Source of the DNA: a virus
Virus record (IMG/VR): IMGVR_UViG_3300037882_001118
Span: 1-21,050 of that record
Reading direction: 5' to 3' (one strand)
Length of the DNA: 21,050 nt
Every line of letters starts with the position of its first letter. Positions within the stretch are counted from its first letter, which is position 1. The notes under the pieces were generated by a model that saw only the letters and a program-made list of their open reading frames with translations, was not told the origin of the DNA and did no database searches. Made by a program: the position numbers and the translations under genes. Of the stretch, positions 14,689 to 21,050 are shown piece after piece.

Positions 14689-15399
14689 ATGGCAGTCGGT
14701 CTACTTCCACGATATGGATTCCCAATCGTCAACGACAGCGGCGAGGATATACCTCCCCGCTCAGTCGTGATGGTTACGGGTACAGAAACGTCGAGCGACA
14801 ATCGCCTGACGTGGAGTACCGTCACGAAGTATGATGGCGGCGACGGAAACATCATGGTCACGGGACCGGGTGTGATACCGGCGACGATGACCGTTGATGG
14901 TGAGAGTGTCAACGGACGGGGAACGGGCTATTTCGATAACTTCATCTACGTCACGATTGATCCGACATCGACTCCGGCGGCCGGTGATTCATTTGGGCCG
15001 GTCGAGGATGAGTGGTTCATCGGGCCGAGTGGCTCAGGCTTCTCGGCACAGGGTCCGCTAGCATCCGGCAGCGATCCGTTGATGACGCTGTTCTATCGTG
15101 GCGGTGGCGGCAAAGGCGGCGAAGGTGCCCAAGGTCGTCTGTTGTCGGGAATCACTCCATGCGATAATGCGTTGACGGGTGCAACTACGTTCACGTTTGC
15201 GAAGTACGTCGAGGCCGACATTGACCCGCAGACGGACCCGCTAACGCTGATGGAAGAGGTCGATGACAGTTCAGTGGCGGTTGTGACTACGGGCGTGAAT
15301 CGTAGTCCGTTAGAGGCGGATATTGATGGGCATGTTGTGTGTGTGAAGATAAACGACGAGTGGGTTCCTGTTTTGGTATTCGATGTCTGTCCGACATAG
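14689..15399 (+). CDS. Minor tail/structural protein, unknown
   Basis: A 236-residue beta-rich protein starting one base after the hub stop. The N-terminus YGFPIVNDSGEDIPPRSVVM is a strand-turn pattern I have seen in structural proteins of related phages (an INxSGExIPPxSVxM-type motif). A Gly-rich loop, RGGGGKGGEGAQG, sits mid-protein, and the C-terminus DGHVVCVKINDEWVPVLVFD forms strands. It lies between the hub and the second beta-helix gene, so it is probably a tail-tip component. Function is unknown. Confidence 0.55.
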   Translation: MAVGLLPRYGFPIVNDSGEDIPPRSVVMVTGTETSSDNRLTWSTVTKYDGGDGNIMVTGPGVIPATMTVDGESVNGRGTGYFDNFIYVTIDPTSTPAAGDSFGPVEDEWFIGPSGSGFSAQGPLASGSDPLMTLFYRGGGGKGGEGAQGRLLSGITPCDNALTGATTFTFAKYVEADIDPQTDPLTLMEEVDDSSVAVVTTGVNRSPLEADIDGHVVCVKINDEWVPVLVFDVCPT

Positions 15400-15411
15400 A
15401 GGAAATAGATC

Positions 15412-16347
15412 ATGACACAGAAAACATTCGTCAATAACGCGGCGGCGACAAAAGAGCAATATACGATCACCGTTGGCGGTACATGGGCCGGGGGTGACAC
15501 GATTAGCATCCCGATGAACAGTAAGAACCTGGTCATCACTATCGGCACGCTGGTCACAACGGCACAAGTGGCGACAACGATCAAGGAGGCATGGCAATCG
15601 GCTACGTCGTTTACCGACACAACGGCGAGTTGTGTTCCGCAAGGTGGTGGCACGTCAATTGGTGAGTTCTCGACGATGACGGCGACGGTATCCGGTTCGG
15701 TGGTGACGATCATCGGTGACACGGCTGGAGTGCCGCACACGATCAGTGCGTTGAGCGAAACGTCGGCGTCAGGTACGGTCACGCTAGGTCATCCAGTGAC
15801 GGCGAGCGGACCGTACTTCGCCGATAATGTGCTGAACTGGCTCGACGGAAGTCTCCCTGTTGACGGCGACGATATCATCATCAACGGTGCGTTCCAGATG
15901 CTATACGGGTTCGCGGCGTTCAGCGGTGTGCAACCGGCGACGATCACGATTGGCGAACGCTGCGGAGCGACAACGCAGATCGGTTTGCCGTTCATGAACG
16001 CGGACGGCTACAACGAATATCGGACGACGGAATGGTCTATCGGCCCAGTTGTGTTGAACGTGCGAGGGACTGCGGGACTGGTGAAGATCAACTGCGGCAG
16101 CGACGTTTTCGCAGCGAGCATATACAGCAGCGGAACGAGTCTTGAACCGGGATTTTCTCCGATCCAGATACGTGGAACCAATGCCTCAAATGTGGTCAAC
16201 GCATACGGCGGGAACACGTCGGTCGCGGCTCGTGGCGAGACGGCTACAGTTGCGACGGCGAGACAAAGTGGTGCGGGCCGACTGACTCTCGGGAATGCCG
16301 TTGCCTTCACGACGCTGAGCGGCCAGATTTTCATCATCGCGGACTGA
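15412..16347 (+). CDS. Beta-helix-like minor tail protein, short paralogue (truncated C-terminus)
   Basis: A 311-residue protein with GAGGAAA upstream. It is a diverged paralogue of the 412-residue protein at 11591-12829: both have an N-terminal beta domain, then TASGPYF with NVLNWLDGSLPVDGD, IGLPFMNADGYNEYRTT, and VAARGETATVATARQS. It ends LSGQIFIIAD, level with the first beta-helix rung of the long copy, so about 108 C-terminal residues, including the remaining rungs, are absent. The homing endonuclease gene begins 85 bases later, making an insertion-linked loss plausible. It may still be a functional, shorter fibre part. Confidence 0.6.
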   Translation: MTQKTFVNNAAATKEQYTITVGGTWAGGDTISIPMNSKNLVITIGTLVTTAQVATTIKEAWQSATSFTDTTASCVPQGGGTSIGEFSTMTATVSGSVVTIIGDTAGVPHTISALSETSASGTVTLGHPVTASGPYFADNVLNWLDGSLPVDGDDIIINGAFQMLYGFAAFSGVQPATITIGERCGATTQIGLPFMNADGYNEYRTTEWSIGPVVLNVRGTAGLVKINCGSDVFAASIYSSGTSLEPGFSPIQIRGTNASNVVNAYGGNTSVAARGETATVATARQSGAGRLTLGNAVAFTTLSGQIFIIAD

Positions 16348-16368
16348 GAAATCTAATACAATGAAAAC

Positions 16369-16401
16369 GGCCCGCAAGAAGTGTGTAGCTTCAAGCGGGC
16401 C
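16369..16401 (+). promoter_or_regulatory. Long hairpin before the homing endonuclease gene
   Basis: GGCCCGC-aa-GAAG, loop tgtgtag, CTTC-aa-GCGGGCC: two perfect stems (7 and 4 bp) separated by a symmetric AA/AA internal loop. No U-run follows, so it is not a typical intrinsic terminator. It may attenuate or protect the transcript before the endonuclease, whose AAGGAG lies about 20 bases downstream. Confidence 0.45.
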
Positions 16402-16431
16402 TGCAACGAAACCCTTTGAAGGAGAGTTCCG

Positions 16432-17175
16432 ATGGCTGAACAAACTTTACGACTGCTAGAGGATCACAGCAAGAGTGGCGTCTACCAGATTTTGAACACC
16501 GTCACCGGAAAGAGGTACGTTGGGAGTGCGGTGAATTTCCAGCAGAGATGGCACTCCCATAGAAATAAGCTCAAGAAAGGTCTTCATCATAGCCAGCGTC
16601 TACAAAACTCATGGAACAAACATGGCGGCGATGCGTTTCAGTTCATCGTTCTGGAATACACATCTCGCGAACTGGCGGTTGAGATTGAACAAAAATACAT
16701 CGACCATCATCAGTCTTTCGACCCAAAGTGCGGGTACAACATTGTCCCCAAGGCTGGATCGACCATAGGCAGAAAAGCGTCGCCGCAAGCCATACAGCGA
16801 CAGTCGGAGGCGATGCTAAGGAGATTTGCAAACCCAGAAGCTAGGGCGGAACTTTCGCGGTCACACAAGGCTAGGTATAAAGACCCGGACGCGAGAAAAA
16901 GGCAAGCAGACGGATTACGGAAGACGTGGGCTAGACCTGAAATTCGATTAAAGATAAAGGCGGCGTTCGTAAATCGTTGGGCTGACCCACAAGAGCGACA
17001 GAAGCAGTCGGAAAGAGTAAAGAAGCGGTACGAAGACCCGGAACAGAGAAAAAAGTCCGGGATGTCGTTCTTGGGTAAAAAGCACAGTGCCGAGACTATA
17101 AGAAAAATGTCCCTAGCGGCTTTCGCGAGAAAGCGAAAGCCGCGACTGGTACCAAGGCAACTGCTTCTGTTTTAG
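16432..17175 (+). CDS. GIY-YIG homing endonuclease, I-TevI-like, with 17-residue repeat array
   Basis: A 247-residue free-standing endonuclease with a strong site (AAGGAGAG) before the ATG. Residues 15-110 closely follow the I-TevI catalytic domain: SGVYQI (GVY 16-18), KRYVGSA (YVG 29-31), Arg39 in QQRW (I-TevI Arg27), SWNKHG, Glu86 in EIEQKYI (I-TevI Glu75), and GYNI. Residues 131-208 are five tandem 17-residue repeats: an aromatic (132, 149, 166, 183, 200), Pro (135, 152, 169, 186, 203) and Arg (138, 155, 172, 189, 206) each recur at exactly 17. Residues 215-227, GKKHSAETIRKMS, look like a NUMOD3 DNA-binding motif. It likely cuts an allele lacking it and spreads by homing. It is not inside a recognisable intron. 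Confidence 0.88.
   Translation: MAEQTLRLLEDHSKSGVYQILNTVTGKRYVGSAVNFQQRWHSHRNKLKKGLHHSQRLQNSWNKHGGDAFQFIVLEYTSRELAVEIEQKYIDHHQSFDPKCGYNIVPKAGSTIGRKASPQAIQRQSEAMLRRFANPEARAELSRSHKARYKDPDARKRQADGLRKTWARPEIRLKIKAAFVNRWADPQERQKQSERVKKRYEDPEQRKKSGMSFLGKKHSAETIRKMSLAAFARKRKPRLVPRQLLLF
17116..17143. repeat. Perfect inverted repeat at the end of the endonuclease gene
   Basis: GCGGCTTTCGC (17116-17126), loop GAGAAA, GCGAAAGCCGC (17133-17143): an 11-bp perfect stem inside the last codons of the endonuclease, about 30 bases before its stop. No U-run follows. It could stabilise the transcript, act as a weak terminator, or mark an element boundary. Confidence 0.5.
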
Positions 17176-17187
17176 CGGACTGATTCG

Positions 17188-18729
17188 ATGCCGTTGAAAA
17201 TTGGACGTAGACCCTACCAGCTTTGCCCGTACCGATGGGGATTGACCGTCGCGGATATTAGCACGGCTGAAGGTGTCGTCAGCGAAAGCCAATGCAGCGA
17301 ACTCAACGGAGATTTCTCGCTAGACTTCGCACCGTGTTTGAGCAATGGTGGGACACTGAATTGGGTCGGTGAGTGTGAAGGAGGAGGCTCGTCTGGCGAT
17401 TGTACGATGCCTTTTTGCACTGTAGGGCCGTCCAGCGTGTCACTTGCTGGACTGACAATAGACCTCACTACTGCGGGGGCGACATTCGATGAGACAAAGC
17501 CAATACCAAGCACTCTTACGTTCGACTCAAGGTGGAACAGAGAAACGGGTTGTTGCAGATGGACTGGTGAAGCGGCGTGGCTGGTAACAACTTCTGACAA
17601 AACGCCATTTCCATATAATGACACTGGTGGCAGAGATTTTTGGACGGACAACGGCGACGGGACATTCTCTATCCATCTGTATGAATCAGTCTCTTTTCAC
17701 TGGCCGTTTTTTTATTCGAGTGGCGGCGGACTTGGGAACGAAGTGGAGTTGGTTGTAATCCGGTCATACGGAAACGGCACGTCCCGCAATAACTACGGGG
17801 AGCCAGAGGCGGTTTACGCCTCTGGATTGTTGAGTGCGTGTCAAGACACGTTCACGCTAATCAAGCGAGGATCGGCAAATACGAGTTTGTCTCCGTGTGA
17901 AGTGTCCCCGGACCTATCGCCACCTCCATTTCCGTTTACGTTCGCTGCTGGTCCACTTACGGCTACGGCGGTGGCTTCAGACGGAACAACAGGCCCAGCA
18001 ACTGGAGACCGAATCCGATCCAAGTGGCATCTGTCCTACAACATCGCCGACGAACTATGGACGCTGCGTAGTTTCAACAGGATCGACTACCCGATTTACA
18101 CTCTGAGCGATTCCGATCCGTGCGACGGCGACTCGAAGACACTGGTTGCAATCGACAAGGGATCGGCGGCAGATGGGTGCGGTGTCTATCCCGCCGAAGT
18201 CACGATCACGCGGGAATGCTCGCCGGAACGTGAAGCGAACTCCGGCCTATTGGAAGACCGCAAGTTCAACGGCGTGACGGGAAAAAAGAAGCGGCAATGT
18301 GCAGCGTGCGATTGCCAAGATGAGGTCAACGATCCGAGATACGGTTGTGGGACGAAGTGTACCGATACTTCAACGCCCGGTTGCGAAGATTACACCGACG
18401 AGGAAGCCCCATGTCTCTATCCGAAAACAACCGTCTGCTGCGATTATTGTGAGGGCCAAGATCAGCCGTGTGCGTATATCGCCGAGTTCGAGTGTGACAT
18501 AACGAATCCAGACGCGATTGTCGCGGGCTATACCGTACTGGCGGCGAGGCAGGTTACGTTGCGGCAGGAGTGCCCGTTCGACGATACTTGCGATTGGGTG
18601 GCCGTTGGCCCGTCTCCTAATCCCGAGGACGGCGGCGTAGGTTCTCAGCCTGTTTGTGCGACGTGTTCGGGTACGTGCCCTGAAACTGGTTGCACTTGGC
18701 AATCGTGGTCGGTCGGAGCGTGCCCATAA
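17188..18729 (+). CDS. Large Cys-rich tail protein, probable fibre/adhesin
   Basis: A 513-residue protein with 32 Cys by my count, densest in residues about 365-513 (CAACDC, CGTKC, CCDYC, CSGTC). No signal peptide is visible. The N-terminal half shows strands and aromatic loops (GCCRWTGEAAWLV, SFHWPFFYSSGGG), and the C-terminal half is Cys- and Asp-rich like small disulfide or metal-bound modules. It follows the endonuclease by 12 bases and has no clear Shine-Dalgarno sequence, so it may rely on coupling. The first ~750 bases look lower in GC and less TCG/GCG-rich than the rest, suggesting a recombined 5' half. Position at the end of the tail-tip cluster suggests a host-contact protein; no family is recognised. 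Confidence 0.6.
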   Translation: MPLKIGRRPYQLCPYRWGLTVADISTAEGVVSESQCSELNGDFSLDFAPCLSNGGTLNWVGECEGGGSSGDCTMPFCTVGPSSVSLAGLTIDLTTAGATFDETKPIPSTLTFDSRWNRETGCCRWTGEAAWLVTTSDKTPFPYNDTGGRDFWTDNGDGTFSIHLYESVSFHWPFFYSSGGGLGNEVELVVIRSYGNGTSRNNYGEPEAVYASGLLSACQDTFTLIKRGSANTSLSPCEVSPDLSPPPFPFTFAAGPLTATAVASDGTTGPATGDRIRSKWHLSYNIADELWTLRSFNRIDYPIYTLSDSDPCDGDSKTLVAIDKGSAADGCGVYPAEVTITRECSPEREANSGLLEDRKFNGVTGKKKRQCAACDCQDEVNDPRYGCGTKCTDTSTPGCEDYTDEEAPCLYPKTTVCCDYCEGQDQPCAYIAEFECDITNPDAIVAGYTVLAARQVTLRQECPFDDTCDWVAVGPSPNPEDGGVGSQPVCATCSGTCPETGCTWQSWSVGACP

Positions 18730-19692
18730 ATGCCAACAATCATCGAAACACTAGGCATCTCGTGGCGGCTCTCTGTGCAAGAGTTCGCGACGCTGACCTA
18801 CGACCATCCTGAAGCGGGGTTCCTGCAATACACTGGAGACGTGCCTTGGCTGTGCAATAACGTCAACACGCTGAAACTGACTTCTCAGGGCAGTCTTGAC
18901 GACGGCATTCTTCCGCCGTCAGTTTGCATCCGGCCAAGTTATGACACGGCTGGATGCGGTTGCGATGTTGGCGACGAGAACCTGTATCCGGTGCCAGCCG
19001 ATAAGTGTGCTTGTGCCGATCCGGGTTGCTTGTTCAACGACTTCCTCGTTTTCAAGTGCGACGAGTGCGAGGAGCGATTCGACGGCACGGTGACAAAAAC
19101 GAGCGGCGGCGTGAACTGTCCCGACAGTCCGGCCTACCAGCTTGAGGCGACGCTATGCGGCGTAGTCGTCAAGATTGTGAGATACTGTTGTGGTGGCCAA
19201 TGGTATGCCGACTTCTACAACGACGGAATGTTATGCTTTACGGCGGCGACAGACAACGAGAAATGCCCACTCGTGATTGATCCAGCGTTCGGTTCGCAGT
19301 GTGCTGGTGATTGCACAACCGGCTGCATTGGTGGCGGGACTGACTGCGACGACGGTGTAGCCGATGATTGCTGCGATACCGAACCGGCGACAACGTATCT
19401 CGACGTGTCGAGTTCCGCATACACGGGAACAGTCACGATGACGGGCGGGGCGGGAACTCATTCGTGGGCTGGTGTTGACGGCGGGTTCGCCTGGACTGTG
19501 ACGTGTAGCAGCGGGACGTGGACTGTGGCTGGTACGTCTGGTGCGTCTGGGTGTTCGCTTAGCGGAACGGCATCGCTGGCAAGCTGCGATCCGATTGACG
19601 TAACATTCGCGGGGACGATATCGCAGATCGGAACGCCGCCGCCCACATGCGGTAGTGCGGGCGATCCATTCAACGCGACATTTATGGAGTGA
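18730..19692 (+). CDS. Second Cys-rich tail protein
   Basis: A 320-residue protein starting on the base after the previous stop, with 25 Cys by my count. Cys clusters include CGCD, CACADPGC, CDEC, YCCGGQW, CAGDCTTGC and DCCD in residues about 75-215. The C-terminal 100 residues are a Thr/Ser/Gly-rich beta domain (TGTVTMTGGAGTHSWAGVDG) ending in PFNATFME. It shares the pattern of Cys doublets next to Trp (CCxW-like) with its neighbour, hinting at related modules, though full-length similarity is not evident. It is probably exposed at the tail tip. No enzyme motif was seen. Confidence 0.6.
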   Translation: MPTIIETLGISWRLSVQEFATLTYDHPEAGFLQYTGDVPWLCNNVNTLKLTSQGSLDDGILPPSVCIRPSYDTAGCGCDVGDENLYPVPADKCACADPGCLFNDFLVFKCDECEERFDGTVTKTSGGVNCPDSPAYQLEATLCGVVVKIVRYCCGGQWYADFYNDGMLCFTAATDNEKCPLVIDPAFGSQCAGDCTTGCIGGGTDCDDGVADDCCDTEPATTYLDVSSSAYTGTVTMTGGAGTHSWAGVDGGFAWTVTCSSGTWTVAGTSGASGCSLSGTASLASCDPIDVTFAGTISQIGTPPPTCGSAGDPFNATFME

Positions 19693-19696
19693 CGAC

Positions 19697-20083
19697 GTGG
19701 GGGAAGAATGCGACCAATTTGAAGGCCGTTCGCGGGAGATATGTGAAGGCGCAATCTACGACGAGCGGCAGACGACCATCTGGCGAGCCAGACGCGGGTT
19801 GCCGTCTCTCGTCGAGCGGAATCCCCGCACACCGCGAGCGGCGATGGCACCGAAGCCAGCGGCGGCGAAGAAGCCGCTTCAACTTGGTGATGCCGTCGAG
19901 AAGGCATTGACGGCGGTGGGCATCACGTCCGAACGAGTGACGGCGTTCCTCGGTCGTGAGTGTGGTTGTGCCGAGCGGAAAGAGAAGTTGAATCGACTCA
20001 GTTCGTGGGCGGCGTCTTTCTTTACAGGGACGGCCGAACCGATCGAGAACATCATTCCGCCCGCCGTCGCAAAAAAAAAGTAG
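19697..20083 (+). CDS. Small Cys-containing protein ending in a slippery site (possible N-terminal part of a glycosyltransferase fusion)
   Basis: A 128-residue protein starting with GTG at 19697, after GGAG at 19686-19689 seven bases upstream. The N-terminus has CDQFEGRSREICEG, a short linker APKPAAAKKP follows, then a helical domain LGDAVEKALTAVGITSERVT leading to LGRECGCAERKEKLNRLSSW. I have seen this last motif in small proteins of related genomes but know of no function. The gene ends GCA AAA AAA AAG TAG; the A-run and stop form a -1 shift site into the glycosyltransferase frame. The product may therefore be made alone and as the front of a larger enzyme. Confidence 0.6.
   Translation: MGEECDQFEGRSREICEGAIYDERQTTIWRARRGLPSLVERNPRTPRAAMAPKPAAAKKPLQLGDAVEKALTAVGITSERVTAFLGRECGCAERKEKLNRLSSWAASFFTGTAEPIENIIPPAVAKKK
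20071..20083 (+). promoter_or_regulatory. Candidate -1 frameshift or slippage site (A9-G-TAG)
   Basis: Nine A residues (20071-20079) and a G form A AAA AAG in phase, directly followed by TAG (20081-20083). A -1 slip continues as GTA GAC GTT GCG GTT into the glycosyltransferase. The A-run also allows transcriptional slippage (adding one A) and is the kind of place where an assembly error can occur. Confidence 0.55.
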
Positions 20084-21050
20084 ACGTTGCGGTTGTCATC
20101 CCCGCTCACAACTACGGTCGATATCTCGACGAGTGTATCGACAGCGTTCAGTCGCAATCGTATCGACCGGCTGAGGTGTTGGTGGTCGATGACTCAAGCG
20201 ATGATGATACGCGGACAATCTGCGAACGGCGTGGAGTCAAGTATCTGCGGGTTGAGAATCGCAGCGTCTACTTCACTCGACGCGACGGGATGGACGCAAC
20301 GAAGTCGCCGTTGATTGTGTTCCTGGATGCGGATGATCGACTTGGGCCAACGTACATTGCCGAATGCGTTGCGGTGATGAACGCGGACCAGCGAACGGCC
20401 ATCGTCGCGAGCGGACTGCAACACTTCGGCGATTCGTCGAAGGTTGTCAATCACGTTCCATGCGAGATCGAGCGGCAGAACTGGATTCACGCAGGCTCGA
20501 TGGTCCGACGATTGGCGTTGGAAGTAACAGCGGCGTATGAGCGAACTACACCGCCGATCAACAGTCACGCCGGTTGGTTCGTCTGGCGTGAAGTGATTCG
20601 CGGCGGGTGGAATGCAGAGCGGATATCGTCGGCCAGTTACCTGTATCGGCAACATTCCGAGTCGATGTTGCGGGCCGAGAGATCGACCGACTATTACGAT
20701 GTCGCGTCGTTGGCGATGGAGCCAATCACGTTGGTTCTGCCGCTGTCAGGTCGCGAGCAGTATTGGCCGAGACTGTCGGCGTGGGCCGAGAAACAATCGC
20801 GGGTGACTGACATCATCGCGATTGATTCGTCGAGCGATCCCGCGTTCCGGGCGAAGGTGAAGGCGTGGTTGTGCGAGCGAGATGTTCGCTCGGAGAAGTA
20901 TATTGCGATGCCATCATCGAACGGGCTGGCTGACGCGGAACGCAAGATGGGGAACGCCGCCTATCACGGCGTACAGCGTGCGATGCCTCGCATCTATCGG
21001 CATCTCAGAGAATCACTGACGACCGAGTTTGCGATGATCGTCGAGGATGA
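20080..21050 (+). CDS. Family 2 glycosyltransferase, two GT-A-like domains (3' end missing; no own start visible)
   Basis: The frame is open from the slippage site to the window end (323 codons). It begins VDVAVVIPAHNYGRYLDECI, the first strand of a family 2 glycosyltransferase, with VVDDSS (Asp codons 20188-20193) for nucleotide binding and VFLDADD (20317-20337), the DXD metal site. A second GT-A-like unit starts near 20725 (ITLVLPLSG), with AIDSSSD and, at the window edge, MIVEDD. No ATG, GTG or TTG is usable without losing the first strand; the nearest upstream in-frame GTG is 20005, inside the previous gene and lacking a ribosome site. The enzyme would transfer a nucleotide-activated sugar, possibly onto virion proteins or host surface glycans. 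Confidence 0.78.

Noticed and set aside
15093-15782. Antisense reading frame (229 codons) opposite two tail genes
   Set aside because: It spans the junction of two + strand genes that both have ribosome sites; its Val/Ile/Pro-rich sequence is the complement of Thr/Asp/Gly-rich coding.
16357-16362. TACAAT as a -10 element for an endonuclease promoter
   Set aside because: No -35-like hexamer lies at 16-18 bases upstream (TCATCG at the expected place).
16361-16459. A 32-codon leader peptide frame (MKTARKKCVASSG) overlapping the endonuclease start
   Set aside because: It reads through the hairpin and has no clear ribosome site. It could be a leader peptide, but nothing beyond its presence supports this.
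20005-20080. GTG at 20005 as an independent start for the glycosyltransferase
   Set aside because: It lies deep in the preceding gene, has no ribosome site, and would add a 25-residue basic tail (DREHHSARRRKKK) unlike family N-termini. It is kept as an alternative to frameshifting but is judged less likely.
1-21050. CRISPR arrays, tRNA genes, integrase or attachment sites
   Set aside because: No regularly spaced repeats, no cloverleaf-like sequence, and no recombinase or repeat pair suggesting attachment sites were seen, so prophage versus free phage cannot be decided from this window.

Overview
The window is the structural (morphogenesis) module of a long-tailed, double-stranded DNA bacteriophage or prophage, read almost entirely from the + strand. 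Genes are tightly packed, usually with ATGA-type overlaps or gaps under 30 bases. Both ends are cut: the first gene lacks its 5' end and the last its 3' end. The order is the classic one: Mu gpF-like head protein, head protease/scaffold, major capsid protein, connectors, tail terminator, tail tube, tail chaperones, tape measure, tail tip. The virus uses an HK97-type capsid and a tail tube. No sheath gene is visible, so a siphovirus is the simplest reading. The host cannot be read from the sequence. Moderately high GC, TCG/GCG/ACG-rich codons and several Cys-rich or beta-rich structural proteins resemble phages and prophages of Planctomycetota and relatives, but that is recognition rather than proof.

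Region by region. Bases 1-755 carry the end of a Mu gpF/SPP1 gp7-like minor head protein and a small zinc-ribbon protein. Bases 756-1912 are a separate cassette of four tiny unknown genes, bounded by two perfect 11-bp hairpins; one gene looks like a small DNA-binding protein. Bases 1913-5188 are the capsid block: protease-scaffold fusion with a likely nested scaffold start, a jelly-roll-like virion protein, the major capsid protein, and a strong terminator. The second and third of these share a small GNRA-type hairpin leader. Bases 5216-8147 hold connectors, tail terminator, Mu gpG-like protein and tail tube. Bases 8169-10638 hold the tail chaperone pair, joined by a clear -1 frameshift site (GGGAAAC directly before TAG), and the tape measure.

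Bases 10635-16347 are the tail tip: a coiled-coil protein, a Dit-like protein, a beta-helix protein, a hub-like protein, another minor protein, and a second, shortened paralogue of the beta-helix protein. Directly behind the short paralogue sits a GIY-YIG homing endonuclease closely resembling the I-TevI catalytic domain, with an exact 17-residue repeat array. Two Cys-rich, probably surface-exposed tail proteins follow. The window ends with a small protein whose stop codon abuts a second slippery site (A9-G then TAG). A -1 shift there runs straight into a two-domain family 2 glycosyltransferase that has no convincing start of its own.

The most noteworthy signals are the two slippery-site/stop junctions with the same architecture, especially the one feeding the glycosyltransferase; the endonuclease repeat array next to a shortened tail gene; the hairpin-flanked small-gene cassette inside the head operon; and the covarying hairpin leader on two capsid genes.
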